Below, one piece after another: positions 47,326 to 60,023 of a stretch of 64,000 nt of DNA. The DNA lies in contig NC_059501.1 in NCBI RefSeq assembly GCF_914767665.1, positions 71,398,798 to 71,462,797 on the forward strand, in the 5' to 3' direction. The translations under genes were made by a program, and so were the position numbers. This DNA comes from Harmonia axyridis. Lineage: Eukaryota; Arthropoda; Insecta; Coleoptera; Coccinellidae. The notes under the pieces are model-generated. The model was not told where the DNA came from, did not search any database, and saw only the letters and a list, made by a program, of their open reading frames with translations. Every line of letters begins with the position of its first letter. Position 1 is the stretch's first letter.

Positions 47326-47990
47326 CTGTAATCAATAGAGGTATGAAAATATCGAAATGAATTTTAATATGGCAATTAACATTTATTACTTACCTTTATC
47401 ATCCAACAAGCTTTTTACACAGCTCCTTATATATTCTTCATACGATTCAGCTAATATGTTCTAACGAAAGCAATGAAAATTTACAAGAAAATGTTTAATG
47501 TGAATTCTTGTCAATGATTTCCACGGACAACGTTCATTTTTTTACTAACACAATGATCTATCTACTTGCGGGCATTACTCACCAGTTAAGGAGTGTAAAC
47601 TCATAATAACTTGAATAGGTATTCTGAGGCAAACAATACCTGAATTTGAATTTGCTTCAACTTTCCGGCCAAATTTTATTCTCAAACAAATCGATTGAAG
47701 TTATCATTTTAATCAGATTGCAGAGAACTTCTCTGCGAGAATGGGGGGGGGACAGGCATAGAATGCTAATGTCACTTGGCACGAAGTCTTATAGATGGCG
47801 CTGATATGTTTGACATCGATTTTTTAGGTTTTGAATGAATTAAATTGTTATATAGGAATTAACGGGGTATTTCTTGAGTTTTTCAAGTGATAAAAGACGG
47901 TTGAGATAAAACCTTGAGTTTTTTTGTGGATGTTTGACCTTCGGAGCGATTTTGACAGGTACGTTTTCAATTAAACTTTTCGACCGTCCC
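47326..47990. promoter_or_regulatory. TMEM230 leader intron and divergent promoter region
   Basis: A 68-bp intron interrupts the TMEM230 5' UTR, and its first exon lies upstream of 47,393. To the right, the GC-rich first exon of a plus-strand gene begins near 48,000, so this stretch probably drives both. A G run at about 47,742-47,751 is the only striking element. Confidence 0.4.
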
Positions 47991-47999
47991 CTATAGACC

Positions 48000-48399
48000 C
48001 ATTGTTTTAGGAATTGGAACGAGCTGATTTTCGTACCCCGACGCGGACAACGGCGGGGCGAATCATCCCCACAATTTCAGCCTGGGGTGATTTTTGCGCA
48101 ACTCTCCAAGAGAAGAAAAGTGCGCTTGCTTCCGCTACCGTCAGACGGAGCTGGAGCCAAGTGGACTACCTCTGCAGTACAGGGGGAACCACCGGGGGCT
48201 GCAGTCCTCTCCGCACCCTCGCGAAGCGGACTTTGCTCTCCTTCCTCTCGCACTGGTTCGGCTTCTTTCCGTGGATAAACGCGAGACTACGTCGTTTTTC
48301 AGCATCCTGAATCGATACGTGGCCTGCACAGGTTAATCCAGGTTCAAGCAGATCCTAAGAAGAAAGCAGGGATTTTTTGCGAAGTTGCTCGGCGACGAG
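48000..48399 (+). other. GC-rich probable first non-coding exon
   Basis: About 400 bp at roughly 50 percent GC with many CpGs, in a genome near 30 percent GC. It ends at a consensus donor (GACGAG/GTGAGT, 48,399/48,400). Open frames exist in several frames at once, as expected from few AT-rich stops, and none has recognisable motifs. It most likely is the first exon of the gene whose coding starts at 56,140. This is inferred from position and the splice donor only. Confidence 0.4.
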
Positions 48400-49659
48400 G
48401 TGAGTTTTTCCTTTGTCTAATTTGCGAGGAAAACATGGGAGACTAATATTTGCCGACTAAGAAGGGAGGGAGGTTCTTCCTCAATTACAGGGGAGGTTTT
48501 GAAGGCTCTAGAGTTTTTCTCGAGTTGGAGAGAGTACACACAGAACACGCTGTATAGGAGGGTAAAAGACCACTCTCCCCTTGGTCAGTGTAAGAAGAAG
48601 ATCTTCCAGGTTTTCCTGGTTATTTTAGTGTAATTTCAAGTTTTCTCCTGTATGCATGCGAAGCGTTTTTCCCAACCTATAGGTTTTCCCATATCTATTG
48701 GTATAATTTACATGTTGCATTGTGAAATATTTTGCGAATTACAAATTTGCTTCGTGAATTTTGAAATCTGAATTTCTATTCATTCATTTTTCGATAAAAA
48801 ATTTTGCTATCTTTGGATGAAACAAAAATAGGACGCTTCGACCAGAAGCTTTTGAGCGATTGTCTTTGGAAATGAAAATTTATGATTCTGATGACACATC
48901 CCCCGTAAGATTTGGCATTTCATTGATTATTTTATAATTAAAATTGACTTTCAACATTGGCGGATCTGTTGTTTGGAAATTTTGTTAAATACCGGCAAAA
49001 TAATAAATTCTTACATCGGCCAAAGGGTTCGAGAGAAAATGAGCTACTAACTTCGTTGAGATTTTGGCAGTTCCCCTTATTTCTACGCTATCCACTCGAA
49101 ATTTTGCATCAAGCTAAAACTGTCATTTTACGTATACGCGCAAAACTTCAATTCGATCGCATCTAAGTCCAGTAGTAACTCGTATGTACATTTTACCTGG
49201 AAAAAATCCCGAACTTAATGAAACTTATACAGGTTGTTCGGGAGTGCTATGGGTAACTTTGTCAAGTTAACCAACATGAGGACATTGTCCTAATTTGAGG
49301 AGAGCCGAAGAACCTCGATATTTTCGTACTTCTTTCGGTTCATTTTCTACACTAAGTAGTTCATTATCGAAGGTGTAGAGCATACAATTCGCTACAATTT
49401 GGTACCTATAAACTTTTTCCTAAACCTAATATCAACAGAGATACAGTCGATCAAATTTAGAGGAATTTTCTCAAAATGGCAATAAAACGAAGATTTCAGC
49501 CTTCTTACTATAAACATATCTAACATAGATCAGCTAGTTGGAATCAATAAAAAATTACCAAGAATCAGTTGAAGAATATAATAGGAATAATGAAGGTAAT
49601 ATATGAAAAAACACACAAGCATAGGTATACAATGTATATATACAAACTTTATGGAGCGA

Positions 49660-50440
49660 CCAACAATTTGGAGCACTTGGAGTTGCTGCACCATCCTCGT
49701 TATCGTCGTAGTCCATGTGTCCAGGGACCATTGTCATGTTTGATGTGAGGACAAGATTTTCCACGCAGTGCTTATATACTGCAGAGCACAACAGACCAGT
49801 CTTTTTACAGCTGCAACCAGTAAGAACTTCTCTCAAACGTCAAGCAATTTGTGAGGAACAGCCTTGGGGTCTTTGAAAATCTTCAACATTGGGAAGAGGC
49901 CAGGTTTCTTCTGATACATCTGTATCACCTTCTGCTTCCCAATACAAAAGGTTGTAGGAAAAGTATGTGTTTGAAAAAATGGCAAGAATAATAGACGGTT
50001 GGGTTATTACCCTTCCCATTTTTCAGGAATTAGACTTTTTGCTTTGAAAACCCCAATGCATTCAGAAGCATTAGACGATTATCTTACCCCGTAATGACTT
50101 CACTGTCGTACTCCTCGGAAACTGAAACAGCAGTCTGTACGATCAGAACTTCTAGTGCCAACTTGACTTGGACTCCCTTGGTTTCCACCTCACCCTCAGC
50201 ATCGTTATAAAGTTCATCTCGTTTGTGTTGGAGAGAAATTTTGCATGCTTAATGGTGCTGACTGAGGTTGTCTTGGAAAACACAAACTTAGTAGAGGGCA
50301 TCAGCAAGGAACGCCAATAACGTTCTACTGTCTTGGTGCTTTGGTAGCTTATCCCACTACGGTATTGCTCCCAAAGTGCCTTTTGATGTAATATTGACAG
50401 ACCTCCTGGAATGTTGCTTCGCTTGATTTCCTCCAAACCA
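49660..50440 (-). pseudogene. Relic of a transposon protein with a Cys-rich tail
   Basis: The upstream part (50,436-50,152) encodes about 94 residues including SISYQSTKTVERYWRSLL-like sequence. The downstream part (about 49,940-49,680) includes a block resembling TWPLPNVEDFQRP, then CSCKKTGLLCSAVYKHC. That C-x-C-K-x-x-G-L-x-C-S pattern ends many insect repeat-encoded proteins. Stops separate the pieces. The transposon class is not determined. Confidence 0.4.
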
Positions 50441-50619
50441 CCATGCTGTTTTGAGAAAAATCCTCTAGATTTGATCGGCTGTACCTCGGTTGATATTAGG
50501 TTTAAAAGAAAGTTTATGAATACATAATTGAAGGAAATTTAATTCTCTTCAAATTTAGAAATGATGTTTTGGTTGAAAACTGCACACCTCTAGGTCTCAC
50601 AAAAATGGGATGTTCCATA

Positions 50620-50755
50620 TTTGCTGTAACTCTTTGCAATTTACGGTGAATTAACTGCTAGGAGTCTCCGAAAGAAGTAGACAGTCTTCCCTCATCATAT
50701 CCCATATATGTTCGATGGGATTTAAATCCAGTGGACTAGGTGGTTACGGCAAAAT
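50620..50755 (-). pseudogene. Tc1 transposase fragment
   Basis: The minus strand encodes PPSPLDLNPIEHIWDMMRE, the third catalytic block (Glu) of Tc1-type transposases. The sequence around it is broken. It is a dead fragment in the long intron. Confidence 0.75.
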
Positions 50756-51407
50756 ACCAAAGCAGTGAAATGGTCTCGTGAGGCTAGTTGACACAAGAGC
50801 TCCTCTTGACACTATGTGGTACTTCTCTATATCTTCTTCTGTTCAAACATGATGAAGAGCATAAACGTCATTCCCTTTAAATTATCACTTTCTTGAACCG
50901 ATTTCTAAAAAAACAAAAAGATTTATTTTGCAAATTTTCGAATAATAAATGTTTTTATTATAGCATATTTCGAATATAACCGTTATTCTGATGCTATCAA
51001 TATTTGTTATACCTTTTGGTGACGTCACTTCATGGAGTTATTTTATAACTCGAAATTCTTCTTATCCTTAGTTTCTGAATAATGAAATTTTAAATATTGC
51101 CTGTAATATATTTCTAAGAAAATAACAACAGGATTAGATTCTGTAAGGTAGTGTGATAAATCGGAAATTACTAAGTTATTCAAATTATTACAAAGTAAGA
51201 GTCGAAAGCTTTTGTAATACATTATATCTGGCGCACACGCGTAATCTAAATACATTTTGGGTGGCCTAGTATGTGTTATCAGTCATCGTTAATCTTTCTT
51301 AGTTATCGCCTCCAGACGGCTCGCTTTTATGAAAATTTGATACAGATCGTAGGGATAAAGGGTGGCAATAGAAAAAGATTAATTCGTCTGTAAATTTTAG
51401 CCTATTT

Positions 51408-51540
51408 GTGTCAGTAAGCACCTTCCATAGTTTTGGTTCACAGCTGAAACGGCAAAAAAATCCATCAGGCTTATGTGTGACAGTAAGCAAATTGCAAAAT
51501 TTTGGTTCCCAGCTGAGACAGCAGAAAAATCCGGCTTAAC
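51408..51540. repeat. Tandem duplication, about 65 bp x 2
   Basis: Two neighbouring units share 'cagtaagcac/aaat', 'ttttggttcacagctga' and 'cggcaaaaaaatcc'-type blocks, with some divergence. This is a local duplication of non-coding sequence. Confidence 0.6.
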
Positions 51541-52533
51541 TAAGTTGAAGGCGGAGACTTGGGGATAGTATTTTGGTCAATTTATGGGAAACGAAGAAGA
51601 AAAGTACTATCGTTAAGAGTCTTATATCCAGAAGTTTTGGAGAACGATATTTTCTTTTATGTAGTATTATGTGGTAGTTTCATGAGTATCCAAGTCAATT
51701 CAATTAGATAAGAAAATTTCGTAGAAAAAAGTTTTTTTTTGGGACAAGAAGTCTCCGGACGCAAGAAAGAATTTTTCTGTCTTTGAAACGGGAAAAGTAC
51801 GTTATATAATAATGGATCATTGAAAATGGGGTGGAACCAGCAAAAAGGGCATAAGAATATTTTAAATATTTGAGTAGGTTTAGTTCGGAATTCTAGGTTC
51901 GGGCGTGAAGTGGTAAAGAGAAATTACACGATTAGGGTGAAGTAATACAAAAAGGATTTGAAATAAGTATAGGAAAGCCTTTATATAAGAACCTAGCACC
52001 GCTGGAAAAAAGGCAAGTAAAAGTTTTAGAAGATCGTTGGTTAAATATTGGAGAAACCAATACTTACTATCAAAATGATCCCAATATGAAAGGAGGCGAA
52101 ACACCAAAACGATTATACCACGTCGTCAAGGGTATATTCACTCATCAATACGCCATAACTATGGGAAATTCACGGATTCTATTGGTTCATCAAAACATGA
52201 GTTATATAATCGTTATAATTGATTGTCAGTTTAAGAGATAAATGATCAACATCTTTTCAATTCAGCAGAACATCAACCTGAGACTAGTAAATTTGATGAC
52301 ATCTGGGTAAGAATATTACTCTCAGTCACGTCGATAAACCAGTTTATTACAGTAGAGGGAATAACATCAATCTCAATGTGAAATTGGCTGGGTTTTGCCA
52401 ATTTTATATTTCACATATTGCGAAAAGTAAAGTGTATACAACTCAGACTGGACAAAATTTCCCTTGTATAAGTGTTATAAAAGTATATGTATTTTGTTTG
52501 CAGAATAAAAGCCTTTATTATTATAAACGAACG

Positions 52534-52603
52534 CATTCACCATTTTGCAACAAAACATTCCTTCGCCATTTTGCAACAAAATCTTTCCTTCGCCATTTTG
52601 TAA
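52534..52603. repeat. Short tandem repeat, about 28 bp x 2.5
   Basis: The unit 'gccattttgcaacaaaa' plus 'cattccttc' occurs two and a half times, directly abutting the mariner-like element that starts at 52,608. Confidence 0.7.
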
Positions 52604-52607
52604 TATA

Positions 52608-53542
52608 AAGGGTGTTTTTTTTTTGGAGCTATAGAACTTTAAATTGCAATAAAACAACGACGGATTATTCGATTGACATGAATTTTATTTATCCGCAAGA
52701 TAATCTTGCGGCATTACATTTTGAATATGATTTCTGGCATATGACCGCCACGGCTGGCTCGGATGTAGTCCAATCTGGACGTCCAATTTTCGATGACTTT
52801 TTCCAACATTTGTGGCCGTATATCGGCAATAACACGTCGAATGTTGTCTTCCAAATGGTCAAGGGTTTGTGGCTTATCCGCATAGACCAATGACTTTACA
52901 TAGCCCCACAGAAAGCAGTCTAGCGGTGTTAAATCACAAGATCTTGGAGGCCAATTCACAGGTACAAAACGTGAAATTAGGCGGTCACCAAACGTGTCTT
53001 TCAATAAATCGATTGTGGCACGAGCTGTGTGACATGTTGCGCCGTCTTGTTGGAACCACAGCTCCTGGACATCATGGTTGTTCAATTCAGGAATGAAAAA
53101 GTTAGTAATCATGGCTCTATACCGATCACCATTGACTGTAACGTTCTGGCCATCATCGTTTTTGAAGAAGTACGGACCAATGATTCCACCAGCCCATAAA
53201 GCGCACCAAACACTCAGTTTTTCTGGATGTAACGGTGTTTCGACATACACTTGAGGATTAGCTTAATTCCAAATGCGTCAGTTTTGTTTGTTGACGTAGC
53301 CATTCAACCAGAAGTGCGCTTCACCGCTAATGGACGTAGTGCGCGATACGTATTCCGCACAGAACCATTATTTTCGAAATAAAATTGCACTATTTGCAAG
53401 CGTTGTTCAGGCGTGAGTCTATTCATGATGAATTGCCAAACCAAACTGAGAATAAATCACTTGACAGCTGTTAAATCGGTCGCCATCTTGAACAGTAATG
53501 CCAACTTAAAGTTATATACCTCGAAAAAAAAAACCACCCGTT
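52608..53542 (-). mobile_element. DD41D mariner-like element, internally deleted (935 bp)
   Basis: The ends are inverted (a G3TG then a T run) and flanked by TA duplications (52,606-52,607 and 53,543-53,544). The minus strand encodes an N-terminal piece (MNRLTPEQRLQIVQFYFENN, start about 53,426). A deletion and frameshift follow, then FWLNGYVNKQN with two stops, then a 178-residue C-terminal part. In that part the second Asp (FQQDGA) and third Asp (TPLD) are 41 residues apart, the DD41D spacing. Most of the DNA-binding region is missing, so this copy is dead, but it may be mobilised in trans. Confidence 0.85.
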
Positions 53543-54869
53543 ATATCGTAGAGTTTTACGAAACCTTTTTATGATGTTTGTCATGAATATCTAAAAATAT
53601 TGATGTGTTCACTGATAGGTAATTTAGGTGACTCGAACCCTAATTGTCGATACCTTCTTTTTTCTCCATAGGTGGCGATATATCATGAAATTATCGTATT
53701 TTCACGGAAAAAAGAGTGAGACCTAGTTGAATTATAATACCCTCTGAGGCAAAATGGAAAAATTTTACTCCATTAATGAAAGAAATTAAATTTCTCCCAT
53801 AGAGAATTTTCTATTTTTCTATAATATTTTTAATGTTTAGTTTTACAATTAATTAAATTAATTAACTATCAAAGTTTTTTGATGGGACTATATTATGTTA
53901 CTATAGCTTTACATTTTCCTTCATCTACATGTAATTCGTTGTTATGTCTAGAAGTGGATTGTGTTTGTAACATTGGGAGTTCATACATCCTTTTATGAAA
54001 ATCGTAGGGGGTCTATTTTCACACTAGCCATCGCTGCCAACCTTATAACTCCAACAGTGTGATATACATTTTTTTTCCACGGAGTATTGAAGATAACGAC
54101 GTCTTTTTTCATCCTTGTAGTATTATTAATTCATCAAATCAAATTAAATTGTTTATTCATCAAACTATTCCAAAAAAAAACAACTTAATTACATAATTAC
54201 TCCTGAACAGAATCTGAATTTGTCAGTTTAAACCCCCAGTAATTATTAACGGGTTTCAGAACACTACGGCAATAATATACGTCAAGTTCAGGAGTGATAG
54301 GTAATACAAAATGAGAACAGTATGAAGGCAGCCTAAAGCTTCATATTCTCCTCTAAATCTTGCACATACCAGCAGGATTCCTATATTCGGTCGACAGCTG
54401 ATCCGTTAGAAATATTTTGCAAACGATAAGGTCCCTTCATATATGAAGCCATTATTTTTGACGTATCGGGTGTGCCAAATTCGTTGTCTAGTGAGGGGAT
54501 CTCAGAACTCCTTTGAGCTAGAATAAAAAATGAATCGGGCTACCTTTTGAATTCAACTGTTTTCAATCTATAAGTGAAAATTGGAAAATGGCGTGAAATG
54601 AAAAATCTCATAACTTATTTATTTTTGGTGCTATGAACATGAAAGAATATATTCAAGAGGTTATTTTTTCAATAGAATCTATTGGTGTCATCTTTTGTTT
54701 TTTATTGCAATTAGTTGTAAAGTTGTAATCAGTTATATTTAATCAGTTTATGGTCTATTAACAAGATAGCAGATCAAATTTTATTTTGTCCATTTTCTAT
54801 CATCAACAAGAACTGGTCGACAATGCATCGAAGTGCTGATCAATTGATTAGTTATTTCAAAGTTAAATA

Positions 54870-55903
54870 GGCGTACAACTCTGCTTCCGTCGTTTTTTTT
54901 CCCAAAATTCGAGGTTTTATTGTGAAAAACTGGTTATACATTTATGATTCAAAGTATTGTCCATCGCTGGCCACTACTTTCTCCCTTCTTTCGGGCAGCA
55001 TACGAATTCCGCGTTGAAAAAACTGGTCATCTTTTGAAGCGATCCACGAATCGATCCAATTTTTTACTTCTTCATAAGACATTAATTGTGTTCGATAACA
55101 ATCGCTTGTGATTGTTTCACTAGGTTTTGATAACTCATAGAACACAACGCCGAGACGGCCCCACCAAATACTGAGCATGACCTTGGAACCGTGAATATTC
55201 TATTTGGCCGTCTACGTGGAAGCATCTCCGGGATATTCCCATGATTTTCTGCGCTTGGGATTATCGTAATGAACCTATTTTTTCATCTCCAGTCACCATG
55301 CGATGCAAAATCCATTCCGGCTTTGCCTTGCAGGCAGCTGTTCACAAGCAAACAAACGCCGTTCAACATCTCTCGACCTCAACTCGTACGGCACCCAATT
55401 CTCTTGTTTCTGAATCATTACCATGACTTTCAGGTGTTTTGAAATGGCTTGTTGCGTCACTCCCAATGATCCTGCCAATTCTTGTTGCGTTTGACACACG
55501 AGTCTTGATCAAGTAATTCCTCCAATTCTGCATCTTCGAAAACCTTCTCTCTTCCACCGTCATCTAGTTTTCGACGTCAAAATCACCGTTATTGAGCGTT
55601 GAAATCTCTCTCGGCAAGTTATTTCTCTAATAGCGGCCTCACCATAGTTATTTGAGAGTATTCGATGAGCCTCAGTAGCTGATTTCTCCATATTAAAGTA
55701 GAAAATTAAAACCTCCCGGAAAAGACGAGAATTTGGCTCGTAAGCTGACATGTTTAATCGAGAATAACTTAATGATGCAGACAAAAATCGACTGATATTT
55801 CGATGGCGTTATGTTAACAAATCCCTAATATTATTGTATGACATCTTCGATCTATTTATTCCGACTACCACTTACCGCTACAGCCAAAGCAAAGTTGTAC
55901 ACC
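54870..55903 (-). mobile_element. Mariner element, internally deleted (1,034 bp)
   Basis: The terminal repeats 'ggcgtacaactctgcttcc' (left) and the complement of 'aaagcaaagttgtacacc' (right) are flanked by TA (54,868-54,869; 55,904-55,905). The minus strand holds a mariner transposase in pieces: SAYEPNSRLFREVLIFYFN near 55,750, then CQTQQELAGSLGVTQQAISK, then MLSIWWGRLGVVFYELSKPS. This joins directly to SYEEVKNWIDSWIASKDDQF. The join removes the segment with the second and third catalytic Asp. Frameshifts are also present. Non-autonomous. Confidence 0.85.
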
Positions 55904-56139
55904 TAATACATCAGATTAGTCTTCTAAATTGTAGGTAAATATTTTTCTGAACTTGATAATCCTTCATCTACTAACTATCGTCCAATGAAAGTTCTTTTGA
56001 TGCGAAAGGATAACAGAAATGGAACTTTAATATATATACGATTTCGTAGATGAAGAAATTATAATGTAGAAAAAAAATTGATGAATTCACGAATACCTAC
56101 TTATGATAATTTAAACGTTTCCTGTTTTTTTTTCTAGCA

Positions 56140-59100
56140 ATGGAAGAAGTGTTGCCCGAAGGAAAGAATTTCAAATTGTTAGAAGACTCGGAGCTGGAAG
56201 AAGTAGTCGATTTTCTGAGTAATTACTTGCCGGATTCCATCAAGGTAAAGAGATTTCCATAATTTTCCGAGATCCTCGAAATGGGATCTCGTGTTTCAAC
56301 ATCATTTAGCGATACGAATTTCGCATATTTTCACATTTATCAGATTGGCCTTGTATATGGCACTTGCATGTGGTTTGCGTGCAGATCCCCCCCGAATTCA
56401 CATCGTGAATGATCGATTTTGGTCGAATTTTAATCGAGCTTCGGAAATGGTTTTCGTGGATCGGTGTAGAGTTACACAAATAATTGTTGGCAATGAGTTT
56501 TTCACACGATTTTTAACCTACATTTATCGTTTTTTTTATGTAACATTTGCTACCATTTATTTTGGAATATCGACTTATAATCTAGTCGATATTCTTTATA
56601 CAGCTTATTTGTATACTAAAAAAAAACACTTTATATGCACGACGCACGTATGTCGTAAACGTGAGATTATAGGGTGGTAAAGTCCCCAGAATTTTTTTTC
56701 TTTATAACCGCAATGATGCAGATAATTCTATGAAATTTTGTACAAATTTCCTTCCACTGCATCAAGATACAAGTTCTACAGAGTGGGCAAATAAGCGAGG
56801 TAAGCGACTATATCTCAGGATCCACTCATCGGAGAGACTTGGGTGAAACATTTTTACCACTAAAGTTTTCAAGAAAACAGACTGGAAAGTTCATACCTCT
56901 GCCGCTAGTGGGCGTAATAGCTATCGTCGAGTAGAAAAACGAATTTTACTAGAAAATATTTCCTATCAAGTTGAAGAAAAAATATCATCACTGTGATTCT
57001 TGGAAAATTCTGTATCTTTTTGAATTATCATCGATCACTTTCGATTTTAAGACATCAAATAAGGGTAGGGGAACGGGAGAAATCTGACTGATTTAAATGT
57101 CTGTAACTTCAGTTTGGCCTAACATTTTTGAGCAAATTTGATGATCTCGTTTGAGAGACAGCATCTTGTTGATTGAGGAAAAAATTTACTTTTTTTGTTT
57201 TTGCTGCTTAGGCGGCGCTAAGTCAAAAGTTCAATGTTTTGTTCATTTTTCTCCGAAATTTCAAATGTAATGATATAATTTTTTCAAAAGAAACAGAAAT
57301 TTCATTGAATTTGCATGAAAAAACCGGAAGCAAAACTATAGCTTCAGCCGTTCTGGAGTTATGGCAGAAAAAAGATATTCTTCAACTGATGCACTCAAGA
57401 ACAACTGGGAATATTGCTGCTTTAGCCCGTAGAAAACTCAGGTTTGTCGATTTCTCGTCGATCTTGGAAATACGGCTATGATTAATGAATTTTTATCGTC
57501 GGAATTAGAGTATTTTGAGGTGGATGCCGTTTATTTTCAACAAGACGGCGATACGTGGAATCAAAGAAATAATCGCAATTTTGCAAGAAGGGTTTCTTAG
57601 CCACCGAGATTTTGTGATTCCATATCTTTAGACTATTTTCTTCGAGGCTATGTGAAATATCAGGTCTATGCCAATGCTCCTCAATCGATTCAGGAACTCA
57701 AATATGGAATTCGTGAATTTATCGAGGACATGCAGCCGCAAATGTACGAATTGGTCATGGAAAATTTCATGAAAATGATATGGTGGTGAAACCGTAGCTG
57801 TGGCGACCATTTGGATGATATCGCTTTCCATCGTTAATGCCATACTTTCTTCTTCACAATAAAATGAACGTCTTTTGATTCCTCTTAAAATATACTCGTT
57901 TTTTTCTGATATCAAAATGAAACCCTTCAATGAAAAATTCTTTATTATGTATAATCATCATCATTGAAAATTGTCAATCAATATTGTCAGACAAGGGTTT
58001 TCGAGAGGGGTCTTTACCGATCAGTTCGAAACAAACTAAGGTATATCTGAAGATGGAGACAATCAACCGATTTATATGAGGTTTACACTAAAATTCGATT
58101 TATTTTTTTCTGAAGGACAAAAAAATTGGGATTAATTTTTCATTAAAAAATATGTGTATTGGGTTATCCGTGTTGTGGTTCGGATTACGCAGCCCTCTTT
58201 CAATGGGATATGTCAAACAGAACTGTCATTTAACAATGTGGATCATTTATCTACTTCTGAACGTGTGAAAATTGTGAAAATTCACTCCAAAAACAATAAT
58301 TCTGTAATAATTATTTCCTGCATGCAGATTATGGTCGACATAATTATGATAATCACGAAATTAAGTTATAGTATTTACTTAATGAGGGTGTTACAGAATT
58401 TTGTGTTCATTGTTCCAATAAATTCATTTATATGCTCAATTTCACTTCATTTCTGTAATCACCATGAAAGTTCAATTATAAACGAGTTGACAGTCACCTA
58501 AAGTACTCTCGTTAATAAAATATCAGTAATACTGATGTGCCCATTGATTATATTTGGATGGATACGTGATTGGGGATACTCATTTTCTTTCGTCAGTGGC
58601 TCTATTTAATTAAATGCCATATTTCCATTGAAATGACAGCGAAATTTGAAATAGAAAACGCTTTCGATATCTCTAATCTCCAAAGAAGACTTAGATTGTG
58701 TTCATTACAAAAGTTGCCAGTTTTTCAAGATTAAGTAGACATACATTAGTGGGTCTACTCAAGTAGGTAACGGGTGAGATGTTTAGAAAAACTAATTTCT
58801 AAACATCTTCAGATCATGTTTAGAAATACTTATTCATAAAAATCTTTAGAACATGTTTAGAAATACTAATTTTTGAACATCTTACCCATTAATTCGTTGC
58901 TAATCAATAATTAAAAAAATGTTCATGACAATATGTGCAAGGAAAACCATAAAAAAATTGTTAGATCTCTCGTCATATTTTGTTGCTTTCGTTTTGTTAA
59001 TTTTGTTTGTTTAAGTAAACAAGACAAAAGTTCATTATATTTAGCTTATAGAAACTATTCGACTCATACTTCCAATCACTGCGTACAACGGGTTAGGTAA

Positions 59101-59291
59101 TTATGGTAAATTCTTCGTTATTCTCGTGGAACGTTCGAATAGATGCTTTAATAGTATTTTCCTTCTCATTCTAGTTCCATCAAACCTTGAAGACTTACCT
59201 GAACGACCGCGTTTGGGATTTCCATTTCTACGTGAATAAAGAGTGGCCCGAACAACCTTTGGTCCTACATTTTCCCGGTATGACGAAAACG
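56140..59291 (+). CDS. Insect GLYAT-like acyltransferase, N-terminal exons (partial)
   Basis: Two coding exons join in frame, 56140-56244 and 59175-59291 (acceptors TTTCTAG and ATTCTAG; donors GTAAAG and GTGAGT), for 74 residues. The start is MEEVLPEGKNFKLLEDSELE, and the second exon has VWDFHFYVNKEWPEQPLVLHFPG. Insect proteins annotated as glycine N-acyltransferase-like (FR47/GNAT fold) begin with this kind of helical N-terminus and a W-P-x-x-P-x-x-LHFPG strand. That is from memory, so the family is tentative. The GNAT core would be downstream, and I do not see it before 64,000. The intervening intron contains repeats and a mariner-like relic. Confidence 0.5.
56887..57191. repeat. Dispersed repeat, copy 2
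   Basis: This is the partner of 9-330 in the same orientation. It lacks an insertion present in copy 1 that carries 'cataagcttttgagcg'. It lies next to a transposase relic, so it may belong to that element. Confidence 0.75.
57480..57870 (+). pseudogene. Second DD41D transposase relic
   Basis: Plus-strand fragments in shifting frames read FQQDG (second catalytic Asp), then a stretch like CEISGLCQCSSIDSG. In another frame this is YVKYQVYANAPQSIQELKYG, followed by the C-terminal end. They parallel the transposase at 52,608-53,542. Several stops show it is dead. Confidence 0.65.
58770..58890. repeat. Small cluster of 'atgtttagaaatact' repeats
   Basis: The motif 'gtttagaaa(t/a)act' and its complement occur four times within 120 bp, in both orientations, forming small hairpins. 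Its origin is unknown. Confidence 0.5.
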
Positions 59292-60023
59292 GTGAGTTCA
59301 ATTAGTATGTAGAAAATAATAGTGGAAAACATCGACCGACATCGAAAACAAAAACATATTAAGCCCAACATTTTGAAGGACTATATATTTCCTTCTGCAA
59401 GTATAAACTTTTCCCTTTCACAGTGGAAATAATATTCGACTGAACTTCTAGTGACTACATTCTAATCTTTGTTTAACGAACATTTTGACACTGGAGTTGT
59501 CCTTTTCACAAACTATAGAAGTGACTGACCTAATTTATAGAAATAAAGATCGGAATTGTATTCGAATATTTGACTATTCTAAATTCAAAATTTTTTGTCA
59601 TTACAAATATAGTTGACTGTTCGAATGAATATTCGATATTCCATTGTTTGACTATCAAACTTTTGGGGTATCGTGTTTTCGTGGGTAATATTAAAACATT
59701 GATGGACGACAGACGAGAACAAGTACAGCACTTGGAAACATCCTTGAAAAATCCACTAACTCAATTGGTCAACTCGTAACTTACTCCCTGAACTCCCCTC
59801 TTCCAAGTTTTATACCTGGGCTACAAACATAAGATCATTTTGTACACCTTGAATTTCTTCTTCCTTTTCTTATTCTCTAAGTTGTATGCCTGCGCAATGT
59901 TATCGTGGTACCTGCACACTAATCAGGGTAGGGGAAGATATTCTCTATTGCATCTTTCTGAGAACCTTACGAATGAGAAAGTTGTATGCACAAGTACCAC
60001 AAAAAACCATTGTTACACTAATA

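Larger units (their letters stand above)
48400..56137. other. Long intron packed with transposon relics
   Basis: If 48,000-48,399 and 56,138-56,244 are exons of one gene, this is its 7.7-kb first intron. It contains the Cys-rich relic, a Tc1 fragment, tandem repeats, a DD41D element and a mariner. The rest is AT-rich with no supported exon. Confidence 0.4.

Noticed and set aside
47306..47335. Ten extra N-terminal residues for TMEM230
   Set aside because: They begin at a non-ATG codon and run across a splice acceptor into the leader. The ATG at 47,305 matches the family start.
48014..48336. Overlapping open frames in the GC-rich island as a real protein
   Set aside because: Several frames on both strands are open together because of base composition, and none shows a recognisable motif or family.
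58154..58501. Plus-strand ORF of 115 residues
   Set aside because: Composition is random-like (Ile/Ser-rich), with no motifs, no splice context and no link to neighbouring exons.
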